Assembly (NCBI RefSeq): GCF_036647415.1
Contig: NZ_JAVXKG010000007.1
Location: forward strand, 1 to 64,000
DNA from: Empedobacter sp036647415
GTDB taxonomy: Bacteria > Bacteroidota > Bacteroidia > Flavobacteriales > Weeksellaceae
Reading direction: 5' to 3'
DNA: 64,000 nucleotides
Shown here: one piece after another, positions 32,940 through 42,296 of the stretch
Layout: each line of letters opens with the position of its first letter
How positions within the stretch are numbered: the first letter of the stretch is position 1
Position numbers and translations under genes: made by a program
Notes under the pieces: generated by a model
The model's database searches: none
What the model was told of the DNA's origin: nothing
What the model saw: only the letters and a program-made list of their open reading frames with translations

Positions 32940-33659
32940 ATGATTAACTCTAACGATCGACTATTGGTAATTAGCACGAGTACCATTTACGGTTATAGTT
33001 TTTTAGAATATATTAAAGATGAAATTAAAGAATTCATAAAGTCAGATGAAATAATATTTGTACCATACGCGCGTCCTTCTGGAGTTTCGTATGATGATTA
33101 TACACAAAATGTAAAAGATGCTTTAGAGCCTATCGGAATTTCTGTAAAAGGCTTGCATACTTTTGAAAATAGAAAAGAAGCAATTCAACATGCAAAAGCA
33201 ATTTTCATAGGAGGAGGAAATACTTTTTTATTACTTAAAACATTGTATGAGCAAGGTTTGGTAGAAGAATTAAGAAATACTGTTCATTCTGGTACACCAT
33301 ATATTGGGACTAGTGCGGGAAGTAATTTGACAGGTTTAACAATAGGCACAACAAATGATATGCCGATAGTTTATCCTCCAAGTTTTGATGCTTTACAGTT
33401 TTTACCTTTCAATCTTAATCCTCATTATTTGGATCCAGATCCAGATTCAAAACACAAAGGTGAAACAAGAGAAACACGTATTAATGAGTTTCATAAATTT
33501 AATCATCAGGTTGTTGTAGGACTAAGAGAAGGAAGTTGGTTACGTGTAGAGAATGGAGTGGTGGAGCTGAAAGGAACTTTATCTACTCGTATTTTTAAAC
33601 AAAATCAAACACCAATCGAAATAGAATCTGGTATAATTTCAGAAGAAATTTATTTATAA
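32940..33659 (+). CDS. pepE: Dipeptidase E (alpha-aspartyl dipeptidase, S51 family)
   Basis: 239 residues, normal for PepE. It hydrolyses dipeptides with N-terminal aspartate. The serine nucleophile is in IGTSAGSNLTG, preceded by AIFIGGGNTFLLLKTL; the motif LQFLPFNLNPHYLDPD is typical of the family. Cytoplasmic. Monocistronic, with a terminator shared with the convergent subtilase gene. Confidence 0.92.
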   Translation: MINSNDRLLVISTSTIYGYSFLEYIKDEIKEFIKSDEIIFVPYARPSGVSYDDYTQNVKDALEPIGISVKGLHTFENRKEAIQHAKAIFIGGGNTFLLLKTLYEQGLVEELRNTVHSGTPYIGTSAGSNLTGLTIGTTNDMPIVYPPSFDALQFLPFNLNPHYLDPDPDSKHKGETRETRINEFHKFNHQVVVGLREGSWLRVENGVVELKGTLSTRIFKQNQTPIEIESGIISEEIYL

Positions 33660-33663
33660 AAAC

Positions 33664-33692
33664 AAAAGCCACTCCGAAATTGAGTGGCTTTT
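33664..33692. terminator. Bidirectional terminator between pepE and the subtilase gene
   Basis: AAAAGCCACTC (33664-33674) pairs with GAGTGGCTTTT (33682-33692). Confidence 0.8.
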
Positions 33693-33712
33693 ACTATTAT
33701 TATAGGTAATGA

Positions 33713-35344
33713 TTATTTTAATTTTCGTGTAACATACATTTTTTCTGCTAACTGTACAGCTTTGTATGCATCTACAACTCCACCTGTAACAGAAATATCT
33801 GCTAATTGAGGATTTGTATTTACAGATTCCATCAATATTTTCTTGATATCTAAAGCAGATAATTTTGGATAATGTGCCCAAACTAAAGCTGCAACTCCAG
33901 CAACGACTGGTGAAGCCATTGATGTTCCATCTAAATTTTTGTATTCTCCGTCTTTTTTAGGAACAGTTGAATAAATATCTGAACCAGGAGCAAAAACATC
34001 TACAGATTTTTTACCAAAATTAGAAAATCCAGACTTTAATACATTTACATCCATTGTATTTGCACCAACTGTAATTACATTGTTTACAATTGCGTCTCCT
34101 TTTTCGTTAAAAATTGTAGGAAAATTATTTTCGGTATCTACGTTTTCGTTATCGTTTCCTGCTGCTTTTATTAACAATAAACCTTTTTTCTCTGCATATT
34201 TGAAAGCATCCCAAACGATTTGCTTATCTGGAGAATACGCTTTTCCGAAAGACATATTTAATATTTTTGCACCATTATCAGCCGCATACTTTATTGCATT
34301 TGCAACATCTTTATCGCGTTCGTCACCATTTGGAACTGTACGAACTGACATAATTTTTACGTAACCGTTGCCCGCAATTCCATCCATTCCGATACCATTT
34401 CCAGCTTTTGCCGCAATAATTCCCGAAACGTGTGTGCCATGTAAAGCGTCTGGTCCATCAACGTCATTATTTCCATAAAAACGTTCTGTTTTATCAGCGT
34501 AATTATCACCAACAATAGGACGAGGATCTAATTCGGTATTCAAATTGATTTCAACTTGCTCCTTGTAATATTTATCACCTTCATTAACTTGGTCGAGGTT
34601 TTCTTTCAAGAAATCTTTCATCGATTTTCCTTCCCATTCTTCTTTCGGAACCATTCCAAAAAGCATCATTCCTTGTTGTGCTTCTTTTGATTTTGGTTGA
34701 AATGACATCAAATTACTTTCTATCAAAGCTCTATCTCCCCATTCTTTTTCTATTGCAGGAAAGGCAACAGAAAAAATTTCTTTTAATTGACCATATTGAG
34801 CAGCACCTTGTTTTGCTTCGGCTAATTTATTTTCGTATTGATCTTTTATTTTTTGATATTCAGCATATTCGGATGCAAATTTAGTTTTATTGGTTGTTGC
34901 ATCTTTGCTTGTTTCGAATAAATCTTTGTATTTAACAAAAAGACGAGTTAGCTCTAATGTATCACCCGAAACATTTTTACCATCTTTTCCTCCAATAAAA
35001 TTCCAACCGTTGACATCGTCTACGTAACCGTTTTTATCGTCATCTTTTCCGTTACCAGCAACTTCTTTTTTATTGATCCAAATATTATCTTTCAAGTCAG
35101 GATGAGTAATTTCTACACCGCTATCTAAAACACCTACAATTAGTGCGGATGGTTTACGTTTTTTTGATTCTAGAAATTGAATTGCTTTTTGTGTATTTAC
35201 ACCATAAACACCAGATTCTTCTAAAGATTCATGTTGCCAAAATTTTTGATCAACTTTTGGTAATGGTAGGGTAGTTGTTTCTTGTGCGAATGAAGCTACA
35301 CCGATAAACATTGCAACTCCTATACTTAATAAGAATTTCTTCAT
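33713..35344 (-). CDS. Subtilisin-like serine protease (S8), tandem copy 1
   Basis: 543 residues with a signal peptide ending ASFA. The catalytic triad is visible: Asp in VGVLDSGVEITHPDL, His in LHGTHVSGIIAAKAG, Ser in LDGTSMASPVVAGVAAL. About 200 residues of charged, helical sequence are inserted between the Asp and His blocks, so it is not a minimal subtilisin. It ends ...MYVTRKLK with no recognised type IX secretion domain. It is a clear paralogue of the next gene on the minus strand but is separated from it by a terminator. Probably periplasmic or outer-surface. Confidence 0.9.
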   Translation of the reverse strand: MKKFLLSIGVAMFIGVASFAQETTTLPLPKVDQKFWQHESLEESGVYGVNTQKAIQFLESKKRKPSALIVGVLDSGVEITHPDLKDNIWINKKEVAGNGKDDDKNGYVDDVNGWNFIGGKDGKNVSGDTLELTRLFVKYKDLFETSKDATTNKTKFASEYAEYQKIKDQYENKLAEAKQGAAQYGQLKEIFSVAFPAIEKEWGDRALIESNLMSFQPKSKEAQQGMMLFGMVPKEEWEGKSMKDFLKENLDQVNEGDKYYKEQVEINLNTELDPRPIVGDNYADKTERFYGNNDVDGPDALHGTHVSGIIAAKAGNGIGMDGIAGNGYVKIMSVRTVPNGDERDKDVANAIKYAADNGAKILNMSFGKAYSPDKQIVWDAFKYAEKKGLLLIKAAGNDNENVDTENNFPTIFNEKGDAIVNNVITVGANTMDVNVLKSGFSNFGKKSVDVFAPGSDIYSTVPKKDGEYKNLDGTSMASPVVAGVAALVWAHYPKLSALDIKKILMESVNTNPQLADISVTGGVVDAYKAVQLAEKMYVTRKLK

Positions 35345-35365
35345 AATTGTTTTTTAATAGTATTT

Positions 35366-35388
35366 AAATTTTAGTAGAACTAAAATTT
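35366..35388. promoter_or_regulatory. Inverted repeat upstream of subtilase copy 1
   Basis: AAATTTTAGT and ACTAAAATTT are perfect 10-bp complements separated by AGA, 22-44 nt before the start codon. It could be an operator or a 5' mRNA hairpin. There is no T-run placed for termination. Confidence 0.45.
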
Positions 35389-35410
35389 TTATGGATAGGA
35401 AAGATACAAA

Positions 35411-35436
35411 AAAGGCTCCAAAAATTTGGAGCCTTT
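35411..35436 (-). terminator. Terminator after subtilase copy 2
   Basis: AAAGGCTCCAAA/TTTGGAGCCTTT 12-bp stem; on the minus strand it is followed by T-rich sequence. It separates the two subtilase transcripts. Confidence 0.8.
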
Positions 35437-35454
35437 AATAATGTTGTGTTAAAA

Positions 35455-37056
35455 TTATTTTAATTTACGTTGTTTGTAAATTTCTTCCGCTTTTTGTACA
35501 GCTTTGTAAGAATCTACAACACCTCCAGTAACAGAAATATCTTTTAATTGATCATTTTTATTTACTGTTTCCATCAAAATATTACGAATATCTTCTGCTG
35601 TTAATTTTGGATAATGTGACCAAACTAATGCCGCAACACCAGCTACAGCAGGTGAAGCCATAGAAGTTCCGTTTAAGAAACGGTATTGATCTACACCAGG
35701 ATATGTTGCATAAATTTCTTGTCCAGGTCCAAAAACATCAACAGATTTTTTACCAAAGTTAGAGAATCTAGCTTTTAGTGCATTCGGATCTTTTGTAGAA
35801 GCACCAACTGTTAATACAGATTTAGAAACAGGATTATTGTCTTTAAAATTAGTAGGATAATGAATGTGGATATCAATATCTTCGTTACTGTTTCCCGCAG
35901 CTTTTACAATCAAAACATTTTTATCAGATGCATATTTGAAAGCATCCCACACGATTTGTTTGTCTGGAGAATATGTTTTACCGAAAGACATGTTCAATAT
36001 TTTTGCACCATTATCTACAGCGTAGCGAATTGCATTTGCAACATCTTTATCGCGCTCATCTCCATTAGGAACTGTACGAACAGATAAGATTTTTACATTA
36101 TTTCCTCCAACTGTACCTTCTGTACCAATTTTATTTCCTCTTACAGCACCAATAATTCCTGCAACATGTGTTCCGTGCGAAGATTCTGGTCCGTTAGAAT
36201 CACCGTTTCCGTAAAAACGTTCTGTTTTATCGTTTGGATTATCAACATCTTTACGATCAACTAAATTTAAATTTAAATGAGAAGATAAAGTTTCACCTTT
36301 TGCAGCGCGACGAGCAGCTCCTAAATAAGTATTAGAAACTTCTTTCATTGTTTTTCCAACCCATTGCTCTTCTTTTAATTCACCAAAAATCCACATTGCT
36401 TCTAAAACTTGAGAATCTGTTGGTTGATAATTTTTTAAAATATCTTTAGAAAGTTTAGTATCTCCAAATTCTAAAACCATTTTATTGATTCCACCTTCTA
36501 CTGCATTTAGTTTAGATTGTGCAACTTGTTGGTTATATTTAGCTTTACCTACAGCGCTTAAATATTCTTTTTGAATGGCTTGAAACTCTACAAATTCAGA
36601 TGGATTTTTCATCATCGCATCGTGGTTTGCTTGTTGGTTATATGTATCGTATTTATCTGCTAAATGCTTGTAAACACGTGTTAATTCTGTTGTATCATCA
36701 TTATAATTGATACCTTTTGCTGTTCCCAAAAATGACCAACCATGTACATCATCAATGTATCCATTTTTGTCGTCATCAATACCGTTTCCTGGAATTTCTT
36801 TTGGATTATTCCACATATTTGCTTTCAAATCTTCGTGGAAATTCTCAACACCACTATCTAAAACACCAACTACAATTGTGTTAGCTTTTCTTTTGTGTTC
36901 TTTTAGAAATTGTAAAGCTTGATCTGTATTTACACCATAAATACTTGTTTGTTCAATACCTGCATGGTACCATTTTTCTTTTGGTACTTCTGTCGTTTGT
37001 GCGTGAGCAAATCCTAATGTAAAGGCAAATCCTACTGCAATCAATAATTTTCTCAT
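35455..37056 (-). CDS. Subtilisin-like serine protease (S8), tandem copy 2
   Basis: 533 residues, signal peptide ending GFAHA. Triad: Asp in VGVLDSGVENFHEDL, His in SSHGTHVAGIIGAVRG, Ser in LNGTSMASPAVAGVAAL. The large insert between Asp and His is present as in copy 1, and long stretches such as PNGDERDKDVANAIRYA are nearly identical between the copies. The start is 4 nt after the wbqC stop, so it is probably read from the parAB-lepB transcript or from a promoter inside wbqC. Substrate unknown. Confidence 0.9.
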   Translation of the reverse strand: MRKLLIAVGFAFTLGFAHAQTTEVPKEKWYHAGIEQTSIYGVNTDQALQFLKEHKRKANTIVVGVLDSGVENFHEDLKANMWNNPKEIPGNGIDDDKNGYIDDVHGWSFLGTAKGINYNDDTTELTRVYKHLADKYDTYNQQANHDAMMKNPSEFVEFQAIQKEYLSAVGKAKYNQQVAQSKLNAVEGGINKMVLEFGDTKLSKDILKNYQPTDSQVLEAMWIFGELKEEQWVGKTMKEVSNTYLGAARRAAKGETLSSHLNLNLVDRKDVDNPNDKTERFYGNGDSNGPESSHGTHVAGIIGAVRGNKIGTEGTVGGNNVKILSVRTVPNGDERDKDVANAIRYAVDNGAKILNMSFGKTYSPDKQIVWDAFKYASDKNVLIVKAAGNSNEDIDIHIHYPTNFKDNNPVSKSVLTVGASTKDPNALKARFSNFGKKSVDVFGPGQEIYATYPGVDQYRFLNGTSMASPAVAGVAALVWSHYPKLTAEDIRNILMETVNKNDQLKDISVTGGVVDSYKAVQKAEEIYKQRKLK

Positions 37057-37060
37057 GTTG

Positions 37061-37666
37061 TTATTTTATTAAGTTTTTTAAATAAATAGCGGCACTTGGA
37101 CCTTCGCTAAAAAGTAAATCGATAATACTTAAGTCAGAAGTAAATCCAAATTTATTATCAAAAACTTGAATGTATTCTGGTAAAGTATATTGAGCTGGTT
37201 TTTTAGCTGAGAATTGATTTCTGAAGTCATTTTCAGGATCAATTATTTCATAAGTTTCGGTTGTTGAAATAGCTAAATCTAATCTTAATTTTTGATTGAT
37301 AAAATTTATTGTTTTAAGATTAAAATCTAACAAATATTTTTCTTTTTTTTCGTAAAAAGGAGCAAGTTCATGTTCGTAATACTCGAAGTATGGAGAACCG
37401 TGATAAGCCGATTTTATTGATCGAAAATGTTCTTTTTGCCAATCGTGTTCATAAGATGGTTGCAAATCTGCAAATGCTTTATTACCGTTATGAAGCGTAG
37501 GAATATTAAGCATCAATTTACCATTTGCAGCTAAAATATTACATCTATTTCGGTAGGTTTGTTTTTGAAAATTTTCGCAAACTTCGATGTTCAAATTTTG
37601 GCTTTTCACCATTTCTGCATAATAATCTATCGGACCAAAATAAAATGCGGCAAACGTATTTTTCAT
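37061..37666 (-). CDS. WbqC family protein
   Basis: 201 residues. The family hallmark is the N-terminal YFGPIDYYAEMVKS and QKQTYRNRCNILAANGKLMLNIPTLHNGN, with HFRSIKSAYHGSPYFEYYEHELAPFY in the middle. WbqC-like proteins are linked with surface polysaccharide or glycolipid synthesis in other bacteria, but the activity is unproven. In Flavobacteriia the gene follows lepB, as here. A hairpin lies between lepB and this gene. Confidence 0.85.
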   Translation of the reverse strand: MKNTFAAFYFGPIDYYAEMVKSQNLNIEVCENFQKQTYRNRCNILAANGKLMLNIPTLHNGNKAFADLQPSYEHDWQKEHFRSIKSAYHGSPYFEYYEHELAPFYEKKEKYLLDFNLKTINFINQKLRLDLAISTTETYEIIDPENDFRNQFSAKKPAQYTLPEYIQVFDNKFGFTSDLSIIDLLFSEGPSAAIYLKNLIK

Positions 37667-37682
37667 TCTATTGTTTTATATG

Positions 37683-37717
37683 AAATGTGCATTACAATTA
37701 GCTTATAATGCACATTT
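37683..37717 (-). terminator. Hairpin between lepB and wbqC
   Basis: AAATGTGCATTA and TAATGCACATTT form a 12-bp stem. The better T-run is on the plus-strand side, so it may only attenuate minus-strand transcription into wbqC. Confidence 0.45.
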
Positions 37718-37733
37718 TTTATTATTATAAATT

Positions 37734-39296
37734 TTAATATTTATTCTTCTTTTTCTCTTTACGAGCTTTTACAATATCGTAACCAATCCAACCTATTAAA
37801 GCAATTAAAACATAAATTCCGTATGATGTTTTATCAGGATTATCATTGTTGATAGAAGTAAAGAAACGATTCCAAATGAATTTTTTCGGAGCAGCTTTTT
37901 CAAACATTCCATTCATATTTGCCCAAATCATAATAGGACGACCAATAACGTGATCTTCTCCAACATAACCAAAGAAACGTGCATCTAATGATTGGTTTCT
38001 ATTGTCACCCATCATAAAATAATAGTTTTGTTTGATTTCGTATTTATTGGTTTTTTGATCATTAATAAATACATCAAACTTACCATTTGCAGAATCTACA
38101 CGTAAGCTATTGTGCTCGTATCTACGAATAATATTGATGTATTGAGCTAAAGTTTCTTTGTTAACGTCTACAATATCTCCTTTTTTCGGAATATATAAAG
38201 GTCCATATTGGTCCGTATTCCAATCTTTATTTACAGGGAAAATAGTGTTTGTACTATCAATTTTACCATTTACAATATGTTCTGTTTTTTCACCAACTGG
38301 TTGTAAAATAGGTTCAACTGAAACTACATTTGCATTCGATTTCATTGCAGTAACGTGAGTATCTGTTAATGCAGCAAATTGATAAATAAATGTACCATCT
38401 TCTTTTTTTCCTGCATTGTAATCTGTGCTAATAATTCCGAAATTATCATACAATAATTTATCGCTAAATGGTGCTTTTGTTACAACCATATAAGAATGTT
38501 GAACTTGCGCATCTTTTTTCGGAATAAATTTTTTGTCATTTACATATAAAATTCCGTTACGAATTTGAATTGTTTCTCCAGGTAAACCTACCAAACGCTT
38601 TACATAAGCATCTTTACGATCGATTGCTGTGTAAACAGAATCTGTAGGGTAGTTGAAAACAACAATGTCATTTGATTTTAATTCTCTCCATCCTGGAATT
38701 CGCATATAAGGTAAACGTGCTTTGTCAATAAAACCATCACGGTAAATAAATTCAGAGAAAGGAATACCAATTGGCGTCATTGGTACACGTGCTCCATGAC
38801 TAATTTTTTCTACAAATAAAGCATCACCAATTTTGATTGTATTTTCCATAGATCCCGTTGGTACAATCATAGGTTGTATAAACCAATTGTGTACGATGGT
38901 AGCTAAAACTAAAGCAAAAATAAGTGAAGAAACAAATGTTGGTTTACGATTTTCTGGGCCTAAATATTTTGGATTATCAGAATAATTAACCGCGAAAATG
39001 TATAAACCTAAAGTCAAAACCATAATGACTTTGTCTTTTGTTTCTATTTTTCCGTATGAATCTCCTAAATCTACAAAGAAAACCAACCAAAAGATAGGTC
39101 CTACGATTGGCAAATAAAATAAAATAATCCACCATTTTGGACGATGAATAATTTCTAATCCTTTCCAGATATTAAGGAAAGGAACATAAGCTTGCCATGC
39201 TTGTTTTCCTGCGTTCTTAAATAACTTCCAAGTTGCAGCTCCAAAGATTAAATTGGCGATTATAAAACCGATTAACCAATAAATTAATATTTGCAT
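37734..39296 (-). CDS. lepB: Signal peptidase I, long Bacteroidota form
   Basis: 520 residues, much longer than the 220-320 of most bacteria but normal for this phylum. Four hydrophobic segments precede the catalytic part. The catalytic Ser is in VPTGSMENTI, the catalytic Lys in AYVKRLVGLPGETI, and box E is MGDNRNQSLDARFFGYV. Long inserts lie between the boxes. A C-terminal membrane helix (YGIYVLIALIGWIGYDIV) is followed by a Lys-rich tail. It removes signal peptides of exported proteins. It lies in the parA-parB-DUF5683-dapB-lepB operon, 26 nt after dapB. Confidence 0.93.
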   Translation of the reverse strand: MQILIYWLIGFIIANLIFGAATWKLFKNAGKQAWQAYVPFLNIWKGLEIIHRPKWWIILFYLPIVGPIFWLVFFVDLGDSYGKIETKDKVIMVLTLGLYIFAVNYSDNPKYLGPENRKPTFVSSLIFALVLATIVHNWFIQPMIVPTGSMENTIKIGDALFVEKISHGARVPMTPIGIPFSEFIYRDGFIDKARLPYMRIPGWRELKSNDIVVFNYPTDSVYTAIDRKDAYVKRLVGLPGETIQIRNGILYVNDKKFIPKKDAQVQHSYMVVTKAPFSDKLLYDNFGIISTDYNAGKKEDGTFIYQFAALTDTHVTAMKSNANVVSVEPILQPVGEKTEHIVNGKIDSTNTIFPVNKDWNTDQYGPLYIPKKGDIVDVNKETLAQYINIIRRYEHNSLRVDSANGKFDVFINDQKTNKYEIKQNYYFMMGDNRNQSLDARFFGYVGEDHVIGRPIMIWANMNGMFEKAAPKKFIWNRFFTSINNDNPDKTSYGIYVLIALIGWIGYDIVKARKEKKKNKY

Positions 39297-39322
39297 AAGT
39301 TTTTGATATTAAGTATTTTGTA

Positions 39323-40027
39323 TTAGTTTAGTTCAAGTACATCTTTCATTGTAAAAATACCTTCTTTGTTCCAAATCCATTCAGCAGCAATTACTGCTCC
39401 AAGAGCAAAACCTTTGCGAGAATGTGCGGTATGAGAAATTTCGATAGTATCTACATCAGAAGTATATTGTACGATATGTGTTCCTGGTACGTTTTCTATT
39501 CGTTTTGCTTCGATAGGAATAATCTCTTCAGAATTTTCTTCCATCGACCATGTATTATAGGTTGTATTTTCTATAATTCCTTCTGCTATTGTAATTGCGG
39601 TTCCTGAAGGAGCGTCTAATTTTTGAGTATGATGAATTTCTTCTAAATTAATTTGATATTCATTTCGGTATTTGTTCATCATTCGTGCTAATACTTGATT
39701 AAGTTCGAAAAATAAATTTACACCTAAACTAAAATTAGAAGCATATAAAAAAGCTGTATTATTAGAAATTGCTAATTTATTTATTGCTTCTTGATTGTCT
39801 AACCATCCAGTTGTTCCACAGATTGTTGCGATTTTATTCTCAAGTAATACTTTAAGGTTTTCAAAAGCATATTCTGGTTTAGAAAATTCGATTGCTACAT
39901 CTATATTTTTTAATTCTTCGGGAAGTGGAGTACGCGATATTTTAAGTACAACATCGTGACCTCTTTGTACTAAAATTTCTTCTATGGCTTTACCCATTCT
40001 TCCGTATCCTATTAAAGCTATATTCAT
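39323..40027 (-). CDS. dapB: 4-hydroxy-tetrahydrodipicolinate reductase
   Basis: 234 residues. It is the second enzyme of the lysine/meso-diaminopimelate pathway and reduces hydroxy-tetrahydrodipicolinate with NAD(P)H. The nucleotide-binding loop is GYGRMG near the N-terminus, the active-site block EIHHTQKLDAPSGTA, and GTTGW lies between them. It starts 8 nt after the DUF5683 gene and precedes lepB by 26 nt, the standard order in this group. Confidence 0.95.
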   Translation of the reverse strand: MNIALIGYGRMGKAIEEILVQRGHDVVLKISRTPLPEELKNIDVAIEFSKPEYAFENLKVLLENKIATICGTTGWLDNQEAINKLAISNNTAFLYASNFSLGVNLFFELNQVLARMMNKYRNEYQINLEEIHHTQKLDAPSGTAITIAEGIIENTTYNTWSMEENSEEIIPIEAKRIENVPGTHIVQYTSDVDTIEISHTAHSRKGFALGAVIAAEWIWNKEGIFTMKDVLELN

Positions 40028-40035
40028 TTTTTGTA

Positions 40036-40602
40036 TTAAAATTTAAAATTAAAAGCAAAACCCATCACAGGTTCTAACGTCATTTCGTCTTGTATAAGAG
40101 TTGGTTTAAAAGTCATCTCAGGATCATTGCGAATAGAAAATAAATGAGCATCAACTGTTGCGTCAACAATATTTAATAAATAAACCAATGCAGTTAAAGC
40201 AACACTGTAATCTCGTTTTCGTTTGTAATCGTCTTGTATTACAGCCAATTGTTGTGGAGTTAAAATACCCTTAAATTCGTTTGGCGTACCTTCGCGAACA
40301 GCAATGTAAGCTTTGCGGTATTTTTTGTATAAATTATTATAATAAATTGTAAAACCAGTTCCGGTACCAACTAAACCTAAGGCAATAGGTGCTTTCCACC
40401 ATTTTTTGTTATAAAGTTGTCCTGCACCAGGCAAAATCGCAGAATACAAAGATGCTCTGATAGGGCTTTTTTCTGTCAGTATATTTTTAGTTGCAATTGA
40501 GTCGTTTATGACTTTGTCTACAATTAACGAATCTGTTTTTACTTGAGCAAATGAGACTGAAGAAGTTATCATTAACCCAACAAATAATGATTTAATTTTC
40601 AT
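40036..40602 (-). CDS. DUF5683 membrane-associated protein
   Basis: 188 residues with a signal peptide ending VSFA. The conserved core SPIRASLYSAILPGAGQLYNKKWWKAPIALGLVGTGTGFTIYYNNLYKKYRKAY matches DUF5683, including the PGAGQ-YN-KWWK motif and a membrane segment. Function unknown. The start overlaps the parB stop by 11 nt, so it is coupled to the partition genes. The conserved position between parB and dapB suggests a cell-envelope or division role, which is inference. Confidence 0.8.
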   Translation of the reverse strand: MKIKSLFVGLMITSSVSFAQVKTDSLIVDKVINDSIATKNILTEKSPIRASLYSAILPGAGQLYNKKWWKAPIALGLVGTGTGFTIYYNNLYKKYRKAYIAVREGTPNEFKGILTPQQLAVIQDDYKRKRDYSVALTALVYLLNIVDATVDAHLFSIRNDPEMTFKPTLIQDEMTLEPVMGFAFNFKF

Positions 40603-41488
40603 TTAAAAATTTTCTTAATCGTTCAAATTCTTCATCTGAAGTAAAATTTAAAATAATTTTACCTTTTCCATTATTTGCACGTTTAATTTCGACTTTTGTT
40701 CTTAATGAATTCGAAATTGAACTTAACGCTTCTTTATATTGTGTAGGTAATTCGTTTACTACTTTTTTAGCTGTAACATCATCACCATTTTTTATTGATT
40801 TTATTAAACGTTCTGTATCGCGAACTGATAAATTATTACGAACAATTTTTTCGTAAATATCAAATTGTAAATCTGCGTCATCTATAGCCATTAATGCACG
40901 ACCATGTCCCATAGAAATCATACCATCACGAATACCTGTTTGGATAATTGGGTCTAATTTTAATAAACGTAAATAGTTTGTAATAGATGTTCTGTCTTTA
41001 CCAACTCGTTTGCTTAACTCTTCTTGTGTTAGTTTTATTTCGTCTATTAATTGTTGGTAAGAAAGTGCAATTTCTATTGCATCTAAATCTTGACGTTGTA
41101 TGTTTTCTACCAACGCCATTTCCAACATTTCTTGGTCATTTGCTAAACGAACGTATGCCGGAATAGATTTTTTTCCTGCTAATTGTGATGCTCTAAAGCG
41201 TCTTTCACCAGATATTAATTCGTATTCACCAGAATCTTTTTTACGAACCGTAATGGGTTGTATTACGCCTAATGTAGAAATAGATGAAATTAATTCTTCT
41301 AAAGATTTTTTATCAAAATTAGTTCGGGGTTGCCAAGGATTAGCGGTGATTTTTTCTAACTCTACTTCAAGAATATTACCCACCAATTTTTTAGCACCTT
41401 CATCTTGTGCTGTTTTTACGGTTGGTTCATCTTTCAATAAAGCTGATAATCCGCGTCCTAAGCGATTATTTTTATTTGGCTTTGCCAT
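40592..41488 (-). CDS. parB: Chromosome partitioning protein ParB
   Basis: 298 residues. The CTPase/clamp domain has GERRFRASQLAGKKSIPAYV, and ITANPWQPRTNF is the N-terminal ParB box. The helix-turn-helix (LTQEELSKRVGKDRTSITNYLRLLKL) would bind parS sites, and the last 60 residues form the dimerisation domain. It starts 4 nt after the parA stop. No parS palindrome was recognised by eye within the window. Confidence 0.95.
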   Translation of the reverse strand: MAKPNKNNRLGRGLSALLKDEPTVKTAQDEGAKKLVGNILEVELEKITANPWQPRTNFDKKSLEELISSISTLGVIQPITVRKKDSGEYELISGERRFRASQLAGKKSIPAYVRLANDQEMLEMALVENIQRQDLDAIEIALSYQQLIDEIKLTQEELSKRVGKDRTSITNYLRLLKLDPIIQTGIRDGMISMGHGRALMAIDDADLQFDIYEKIVRNNLSVRDTERLIKSIKNGDDVTAKKVVNELPTQYKEALSSISNSLRTKVEIKRANNGKGKIILNFTSDEEFERLRKFLNEN

Positions 41489-41492
41489 TTTA

Positions 41493-42266
41493 TTAAACTG
41501 TATCGTTGTTGTTAATTAAAAACTCTCGGGCTAAATTTAAATAATTTTCGGCACCTTTACTAGCTGCATCATATTGAATAATGGTTTCTCCAAAACTTGG
41601 TGCTTCGGACAAACGTACATTTCGTGTAATGATTGTTTTGAAAACCATTTGCGGAAAATGATTATTCACCTCGTCTAATACTTGATTAGAAAGACGTAAG
41701 CGCGAATCGTACATCGTTAACAATAAACCTTCTATGTCTAATTCTTTGTTATGATGTTGCTGAATTCCTTTTATTGTATTCAATAATTTTCCTAAACCTT
41801 CTAATGCAAAATACTCACATTGTATAGGAATAATAACAGAATCTGCGGCTGTTAATGCGTTTAAAGTAATCAAACCCAAAGATGGCGCACAATCTATAAT
41901 GATATAGTCGTATTGATCTTTGATTTCATTCAACGCGGTTTTCAGCATATATTCGCGGTTCTCGTAATCTACAATCTCTATTTCTGCAGCAACCAAATCT
42001 AAGTGAGCAGGCATTACATCTAAGTTCGGCGATTCTGACTGTAAAATTGCAGCACTTGCAAGCACTTGGTGCTCTAGAACTTCATAGGTTCCGGCTTCTA
42101 TTTCATCCAAATCAAAACCTAAACCAGATGTTGCATTTGCTTGTGGATCGGCATCAATTAATAAAACTTTCTTCTCTAATACTCCTAAAGATGCAGCAAG
42201 ATTTAACGATGTTGTTGTTTTTCCTACGCCACCTTTTTGATTAGCAATTGCAATTATTTTACCCAT
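41493..42266 (-). CDS. parA: Chromosome partitioning ATPase ParA
   Basis: 257 residues. The deviant Walker A motif KGGVGKTTTSLNLAASL, followed by LLIDADPQANATSGLG and DYIIIDCAPSLGLITLNAL, defines the ParA/Soj family. It is the nucleoid-bound ATPase that moves ParB-parS complexes. It is the first gene of the operon running through parB, DUF5683, dapB and lepB. A -7 box lies 23 nt upstream. Confidence 0.96.
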   Translation of the reverse strand: MGKIIAIANQKGGVGKTTTSLNLAASLGVLEKKVLLIDADPQANATSGLGFDLDEIEAGTYEVLEHQVLASAAILQSESPNLDVMPAHLDLVAAEIEIVDYENREYMLKTALNEIKDQYDYIIIDCAPSLGLITLNALTAADSVIIPIQCEYFALEGLGKLLNTIKGIQQHHNKELDIEGLLLTMYDSRLRLSNQVLDEVNNHFPQMVFKTIITRNVRLSEAPSFGETIIQYDAASKGAENYLNLAREFLINNNDTV

Positions 42267-42288
42267 AATTTACGTTCAAAACGATTTC

Positions 42289-42296
42289 AAAAATAC
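42289..42296 (-). promoter_or_regulatory. Candidate -7 box for the parAB-dapB-lepB operon
   Basis: The minus strand reads TATTTTTG, matching TAnnTTTG, with TTT near -33. Leader about 19 nt. Confidence 0.45.

Noticed and set aside
33713..37056. Type IX secretion C-terminal domains on the subtilases
   Set aside because: Both proteins end shortly after the catalytic domain with RKLK; no C-terminal sorting domain is present.
40592..42266. parS sites near parAB
   Set aside because: I looked for the TGTTNCACGTGNAACA palindrome. CACGTG hits (for example near 23361 and 36675) have wrong flanks. A pattern search would be needed to exclude it fully.
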